The notes under the pieces were generated by a model, which worked only from the letters and a program-made list of their open reading frames with translations, was not told the origin of the DNA and did no database searches. The position numbers and the translations under genes are program-made. This document shows, in pieces, positions 59,116 through 64,000 of a stretch of 64,000 bases of DNA. Within the stretch, counting starts at the first letter, position 1; each line of letters opens with the position of its first letter. Source of the stretch: Cristatella mucedo (taxonomy: Eukaryota; Bryozoa; Phylactolaemata; Cristatellidae); NCBI GenBank assembly GCA_009760855.2, contig WPIO01000008.1, positions 4,663,001-4,727,000 of the forward strand. The letters are read 5' to 3'.

Positions 59116-60510
59116 CGGGCATAATGCAATTTTACCCAGATTTTACTCACGGCTCCTGGAAGTAATAATTTGGAACCGGATGTATACTAGTCTTAGCTTG
59201 GTTAGGCAACCTTACGAGCCTTGCTCGCGTAATAGTTATAATTTTGACATTTAAAAGTGAGCTGCTGTACTTAGTAGCTGCACAAGCACAACGAATACGC
59301 TGCAGTAGCTGTACAGTGTAGTTGCAGGCCTTTTGGCACTCTTGTGGCTGTCGGACTGTCCTATGCTAAGGAGACAAACTTGCGGCCGTTTTGGTGGTAG
59401 TATCAGCTTAGAGGCTTAATTACTGTGGCCAACACGGGAGACGCCATAGCTTAGCCTAAAGAGAACGTGAAAGAGATTTTTAATCTCTTAAATTTACGAT
59501 GCCATTGCGGCAGCCTCTACAGTTAATTAGTCTGAGTGGCTTTGCCGAGTTATACCGTATCTACCTTCACTAAATATTCGCATCGATATATGTATGCGTA
59601 GTTATATGTGCATATTTCGCCGACGTAATAATTCGAATTAAAAGCCACCTGTAGGGGGCAGGTTTAAAGACTTCAGAAGATCTCAAGAGAGTTGCAATCG
59701 TCAACCTAGGTAAGACGCTTGCAAATCGACACGCTCGACCAGCCGTCCATTCAGTGGGAGTTGCCACCCGAGCAGTCCGATTTTGTTTTGGCGAAAGATC
59801 TAGACTTGAACGTAAATACAGCAGGTACTACTTCTGTAGTTCGGTTGCCGTCGCGACCTGCAAGCAGTCGGGAAGGCCCTTCAGCCTAGTAATGGCAGAC
59901 AACATTTAGGCCAGGCACTATCGTAAGCTGGTGTATGCATATACGATACCACAACTTCAATCGTGGTATGCAGCTATACAGTTTCCTGTATCTGAAATTT
60001 GTTCTTAATAAAAATAATTCCCGACTCCCTTTATTATAGCTCGGTGGAAATTAAACTTCGTGGGCAGTATGGTTTGCTGGCTATCGACGTTGATCTTCTA
60101 TACAGGGTAGGCTACAGATCCGTAAGTTATGTACAATATTTTATTTATGTAGCCCTTTCTTCGAGTAGCCAGTGAATCGCTGGCTCAACTGAAGTCACCC
60201 TCGACGGGCAAACCGCCACCATCCCACTGCCAGCTACCGCTAGTAAGTCTATGCCAGGACGAAGTTCTAGACCGTAGAATGTTGAAACTATTCGATTTGG
60301 TAAATCGTAATCGATTAGTGGTTGCTAGGAGATTGAATAACCAGCGTGCATGTTCCCGTTTTCGTACGAGATTAATTAATTGAATCTACAGCAGATGAAT
60401 GAATGACTGCATCACTGCTTAACTAGCAGCTATCTATTCAAGCACTCGGTTATGATCAAAAACAGTCTCGAGGCTCATATAGTACGTATACATTGTTACG
60501 GTTGGCTATT
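59116..60510. other. No recognised feature
   Basis: AT-moderate sequence, stop-rich on both strands, no repeats recognised. Confidence 0.5.
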
Positions 60511-60640
60511 TTGTATGTATATATCCCTGGCTGTAACTCCACAAAACCATAAAGAGTAAGTGGGAATTACGCAGGGTAGTTTTGTATAGCACACTCACAG
60601 CCTAAGCGGCTTTCGATACGCAATCGGCAGATTTATGATT
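60511..60640 (-). mobile_element. LINE-B 3' end, antisense
   Basis: GTATGTATATATCCCTGGCTGTAACTCCACAAAACCATAAAG through GCACACTCACAGCCTAAGCGGCTTTCGATACGCAATCGG. A LINE-A-like piece (about 60720-60830, CGACTTCAAGGTTCTGTTAC) follows. Confidence 0.8.
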
Positions 60641-60969
60641 ATATAGTCGAAGTAGGGTCTTGCAAGTTTCTTCTGCCCTTTAGGCTGGCTAATATCCTCT
60701 TGGACTAATAAGCTGGCTTGCCTGTAGTGATCGCGGCTGCTCGTACATTGGCCCATTTCTCTCTCTAACGTGCACGGGCTCCGAAGCCTTAAGCGGCACA
60801 TCGACTTCAAGGTTCTGTTACCCTGACGTCGCTTAAGGTATACTTCTCACCCTCTCTTTGTTGTCTGAAATGGATTGATCTGGCTACCGTAGGAGTTGCT
60901 CAGAATTTGAGAGCGATACGAAACACAGTCCAGCCTAAAAGCCACTCGATCTTGGCCCCTTGGTTATGT

Positions 60970-61012
60970 CGCACGCGAGCACGCACACGCACACACACAT
61001 GCACACGCGCGC
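60970..61012. repeat. (CA)n-type tract
   Basis: Alternating GC/CA sequence of about 40 bases. Confidence 0.75.
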
Positions 61013-61770
61013 TCGGATAGGTTACATTAACGCGACACATAAAGGCAACGACAGGCCAGCTGTTTTGATCGTCACCACACAGAAGACAAGACAGTGTGAC
61101 GTATGGTATAAGCCGCACTTGAAACAAGTACACCGAAGCAGCAGCCGAAGCCTCGGGCACTCCGACCTGGCGACCGAGCTGTGTGCGGGTCTGCAGCGCA
61201 GAAACGGGAGAGCGAGGATGAGGAGGATGTATAATGTACTCACAAATTCCACACATGCAAGGCTTACCGAGAGCAGCTTGCCAGCCAGTGCCGGGCATAT
61301 GACCGCTAGCCAAGCCAGGGAGGAGGAACTAGTAGCACGCCCTCACGCGGCGGCGCGTGCCTCAGCTCTGAGAGATGGACCGAGCGGCACGGCACAAGGG
61401 AGGCAGGAAGGGAGCCGAGGAGCTGCAGAGACAGAGGAAGCCAAAGGCCCAAAGGTCGAGGCCAAGCGCTCCACCAGTACGGCAGGCAGCCTCGCTCCGC
61501 CACTCTGTAGCAGCAGCCATGCGAGCCGTAGGCAATCTCTCCGGCGAGGGAGACGGCGGCGAGCGCCAGCCCCGCAAAGAAACCAAGTCTGGCAGAGCCG
61601 CAGGGGGCGGCGGCGGCCAGACAGCACCACTATAAAAGAGGTAGGCCAAGCGAGAGAGAAGCACCATTCTGCGAGCACGGTCGGGGGGTGGGGGTAAGGG
61701 GTGGGTAGGACGGGGGACACTGACGGCACCGACGCGCGGCCCCGCCGGCCGGCAGGCCCTACGGCGGTCG

Positions 61771-62550
61771 TCAGCAGTAGACGCTGCCGCGCGCACCCTT
61801 GGCAGCCGACATTCTGCCGCCGGGCGCTGGGGCGGCGGGCGAGGCACCAGCGGCTGTGGACTCGACCGTGACTGCCTCGCCGCTGCCGTCCTCTCTGCTC
61901 CGCCCCGCAGCGGCGGCTGCTGCCGCCACTGCGGCGCCTGCGGTGGCATGCGGGCCGGCGCTGCCCCGGCCGCCGCCTCTGGCATTCAGCTCCAGCTCGA
62001 CCGTGTCGACGGCGCGTCGCTTGGCGACCACGGTCGCCTCGGCCTTCTGCACGTCGTCGGCGGCGCGCTCGCACTCGGCCTCCAATCGCTCGAGCGCCAG
62101 CCTCTCTTCGCTGCACAGGCGCCTCAGCCGCTCGCACTCGGCGTCGGCGTCGCGATCCTCGGCGGCAGCGGACAGTTGCGCCAGCTGCTGGCGGCAGGTC
62201 GCCGCGTGAGCGCCCAGCTGCCCGACGAGCAGTTCGTGCTCGGCAAGCGAGCGCTCACACTCGGCCGCCCGCGAGCGCTCGGCGGCCGCGGCCACGCGCA
62301 AGCGCTCGGCCTCTCGCCGCAGCGCCTCGATCTCGGCGGTTGCAGATGTCGCAGAGACGTCGAGCTCTCGTCGGTCGGCGTATCCGCCGCTTCCCGAGCC
62401 GCCGCCGCCCTGGGCCTGCGGCGGCGGGCTCGCACTGCGCTCGAGCTCTCGGTCGAGGTGCTTGCACGTGGCCTCCAGCTCGCACAGCAGATGCTGCAAG
62501 GCCGTCACCTCGTCGGCCTTGCCCTGCTCCTTCTGCCGGCGCGAGGCGAT
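61771..62550 (-). CDS. Last exon of a coiled-coil protein (5' exons beyond the window or not found)
   Basis: Read on the - strand, acceptor CTTTCGTTCGCTCTCCAG opens a frame of about 260 codons ending in TGA. The first two thirds are long heptad-rich helices: KADEVTALQHLLCELEATCK, IEALRREAERLRVAAAAE, LEAECERAADDVQKAEA, broken by a Gly/Ser/Pro linker. The last third is Ala/Gly-rich low complexity. The family is not identified; many centrosomal, ciliary and scaffold proteins look like this. It is convergent to the genes on the left. The exact acceptor may be two bases upstream (second AG in tandem). Confidence 0.7.
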   Translation of the reverse strand: MASRRQKEQGKADEVTALQHLLCELEATCKHLDRELERSASPPPQAQGGGGSGSGGYADRRELDVSATSATAEIEALRREAERLRVAAAAERSRAAECERSLAEHELLVGQLGAHAATCRQQLAQLSAAAEDRDADAECERLRRLCSEERLALERLEAECERAADDVQKAEATVVAKRRAVDTVELELNARGGGRGSAGPHATAGAAVAAAAAAAGRSREDGSGEAVTVESTAAGASPAAPAPGGRMSAAKGARGSVYC

Positions 62551-62799
62551 CTCTGGAGAGCGAACGAAAGAGAGAGTCCGGCGCCGCGTCACTTGCCGTG
62601 CTCGCTCGTGCGAGCGTTCGGAAGCACCGCGGAAGTTGATCCAGCAGCAGCAGCAGCAGCAGCTACACAGCATGAGGCTGCTTGCACGGGCCAAGGCTGC
62701 TGTGCTGAGCCGGACACACACACAACTGTACCAGTGTGCAACGACGACGATGACTTAAGAAGCAAACTTGACAGCACCACGTTGATAAAGCGTAAACGT

Positions 62800-62865
62800 G
62801 TGCGTACACACGCACGCACGCACACACACAGGCACAAGCACGCACATGCAAACACACAAGAGATG
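62800..62865. repeat. (CA)n-type tract with CG steps
   Basis: ACACACGCACGCACGCACAC and similar, alternating purine-pyrimidine, about 60 bases, upstream of the coiled-coil exon on the - strand. Confidence 0.8.
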
Positions 62866-62889
62866 GACACACGAATGCAATGAAAGGCA

Positions 62890-63222
62890 ATGTATCTCCA
62901 TCCGCTTATAACTCCACAAAGTTATAAAGACTAAGAGGGTGTTATGCAGGTGAGATTTCTATAGTGCACACAAAGCCTATGTGGCTATCGGTATGCATGC
63001 GGTAGTCAACAGACTCCATCTCATGCACGAAAGAGAAAGTGAGAAGCTTAGCTGAGTCAGGAAGGCAGTTGAGGTGGTGAGTAACATGGAAGTAGCAGCT
63101 CATGACAGCTGGAAAGGATGTGCCGCAGTCGACAGCAGGAGAGTTGATATCACTGTGTAGGAATCGTGAGAGTGAGTTCCACAGTCTAGGACCTGCAGAG
63201 CTAAAGCTTCTGTTGCCAACGG
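62890..63222 (-). mobile_element. LINE-B 3' fragment, antisense
   Basis: GTATCTCCATCCGCTTATAACTCCAC through GCAGAGCTAAAGCTTCTGTTG, matching 30.65-30.97 kb but more diverged, with no open frame. Confidence 0.85.
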
Positions 63223-63958
63223 TCTACCTCTCACAGGCATAAATAGCCAATGGAGAAACTATACAATAAGAAATCCGACTGGCAATAAGGGAATACAAAA
63301 AAGCCACGGTCGTGCTAAAAACGCTGCAAGCTTAAATGGGCTAGTCACGCCCAATACATGCCAAATCCCAAGACAGTCAACACAGGCATAAGGAGTCATC
63401 GGGTGAAACCTAGGCACACGTATCTTCATATGTAAAAGAAGGTGCCATACCAATGCATTTCTTTCCTCTCAGAAAGGCAGAGAGGTGCTTCGTGGCAACC
63501 GCCATGCACTTCTCAAATATGGCACACTTCCACGCAGCCTACACTCTTGGAGCCAGCACTAAGTCATGGCCATTCATTCAGTCAATTTCTAGCCGGCTGG
63601 TCAACCCAAGTTAGTGAAAGCACGTTGCCTCTATTCAACTTGTCTGGTTGCTTGCCTGCTAGTCTTGATTATATAAATCTTCTTCATTACACACACCTTC
63701 ATTGCACATGCCCTAACATCGCCACTTCCTTTACAAGGAGTAAGGCCCGGCGAGAGCATCTAGAAGTCACAATGGTGACATGTTGCACTGGCGAGTTGCA
63801 AAGCACCTGAATATACAGATTAAGTTCTCCTAGGGAACTATGCACAAGACATATATCAGCATCAGCATTATTATAATTCGTGGAGTGCAATGCATAAAAT
63901 AAAGGTCACCCTCGAATGGAAGCACGAATACGGAGGAGCAGGCCTTACTAAGTGTGCA
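63223..63958. other. No recognised feature
   Basis: Presumed intron or spacer right of the coiled-coil exon. A weak LINE-A-tail-like piece (AGATTAAGTTCTCCTAGGGA) lies at about 63816. Confidence 0.45.
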
Positions 63959-63961
63959 TAC

Positions 63962-63992
<31 letters not shown>

Positions 63993-64000
63993 TGTGTGTG
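63959..64000. repeat. (GT)n microsatellite running off the window
   Basis: GTGTGTGT with one TATG, continuing to the last base. Confidence 0.95.

Overview
This is animal genomic DNA: intron-rich, with GC-rich coding exons set in introns and spacers full of truncated non-LTR retrotransposons (LINEs), tRNA-like SINEs and long (GA)n/(CT)n tracts. The main landmark is a Wnt co-receptor of the LRP5/6 family. That family is animal-specific, so the organism is a metazoan. The retroelement style and a reduced receptor architecture are compatible with an early-branching or other marine invertebrate such as a sponge, but the species cannot be fixed from the sequence.

Left part (about 1.6-26.1 kb, + strand): 14 consecutive exons of LRP5/6. 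They run from the middle of beta-propeller 1 through EGF1, propeller 2, EGF2, propeller 3, EGF3, propeller 4 and EGF4 to a transmembrane helix and a 351-residue serine/alanine/proline-rich cytoplasmic tail with one PPPSPSS signalling motif. Reading phase is maintained across every junction. The signal peptide and first blades lie upstream or were not found. The three LDLR class A repeats expected between EGF4 and the membrane are absent. One intron has a GC donor.

Centre (32.3-45.8 kb, + strand): an 11-exon gene for an unrecognised protein of about 827 residues with a degenerate EF-hand region, a central coiled coil and a long Ala/Gly/Ser/Arg-rich C-terminus. All exon phases agree, so the model is good although the family is not recognised. 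Between the two genes (26.1-32.3 kb) lie a GC-rich block and a nested retroelement in which a SINE and an antisense LINE interrupt a CR1/L2-like LINE.

Right part (45.8-64 kb): weaker gene evidence. There are candidate exons at 46.5/48.6 kb and 52.5-54.9 kb on the + strand, a 740-bp (GA)n tract at 51.3-52.0 kb between GC-rich flanks, many LINE/SINE copies including a longer reverse transcriptase fragment at 57.8-59.0 kb, and on the - strand the last exon of a coiled-coil protein (61.8-62.55 kb) whose 5' exons lie to the right.

The genes show no obvious functional linkage. LRP5/6 is a Wnt receptor component at the plasma membrane; the others are candidate cytoskeletal or scaffold-type coiled-coil proteins by sequence character only.
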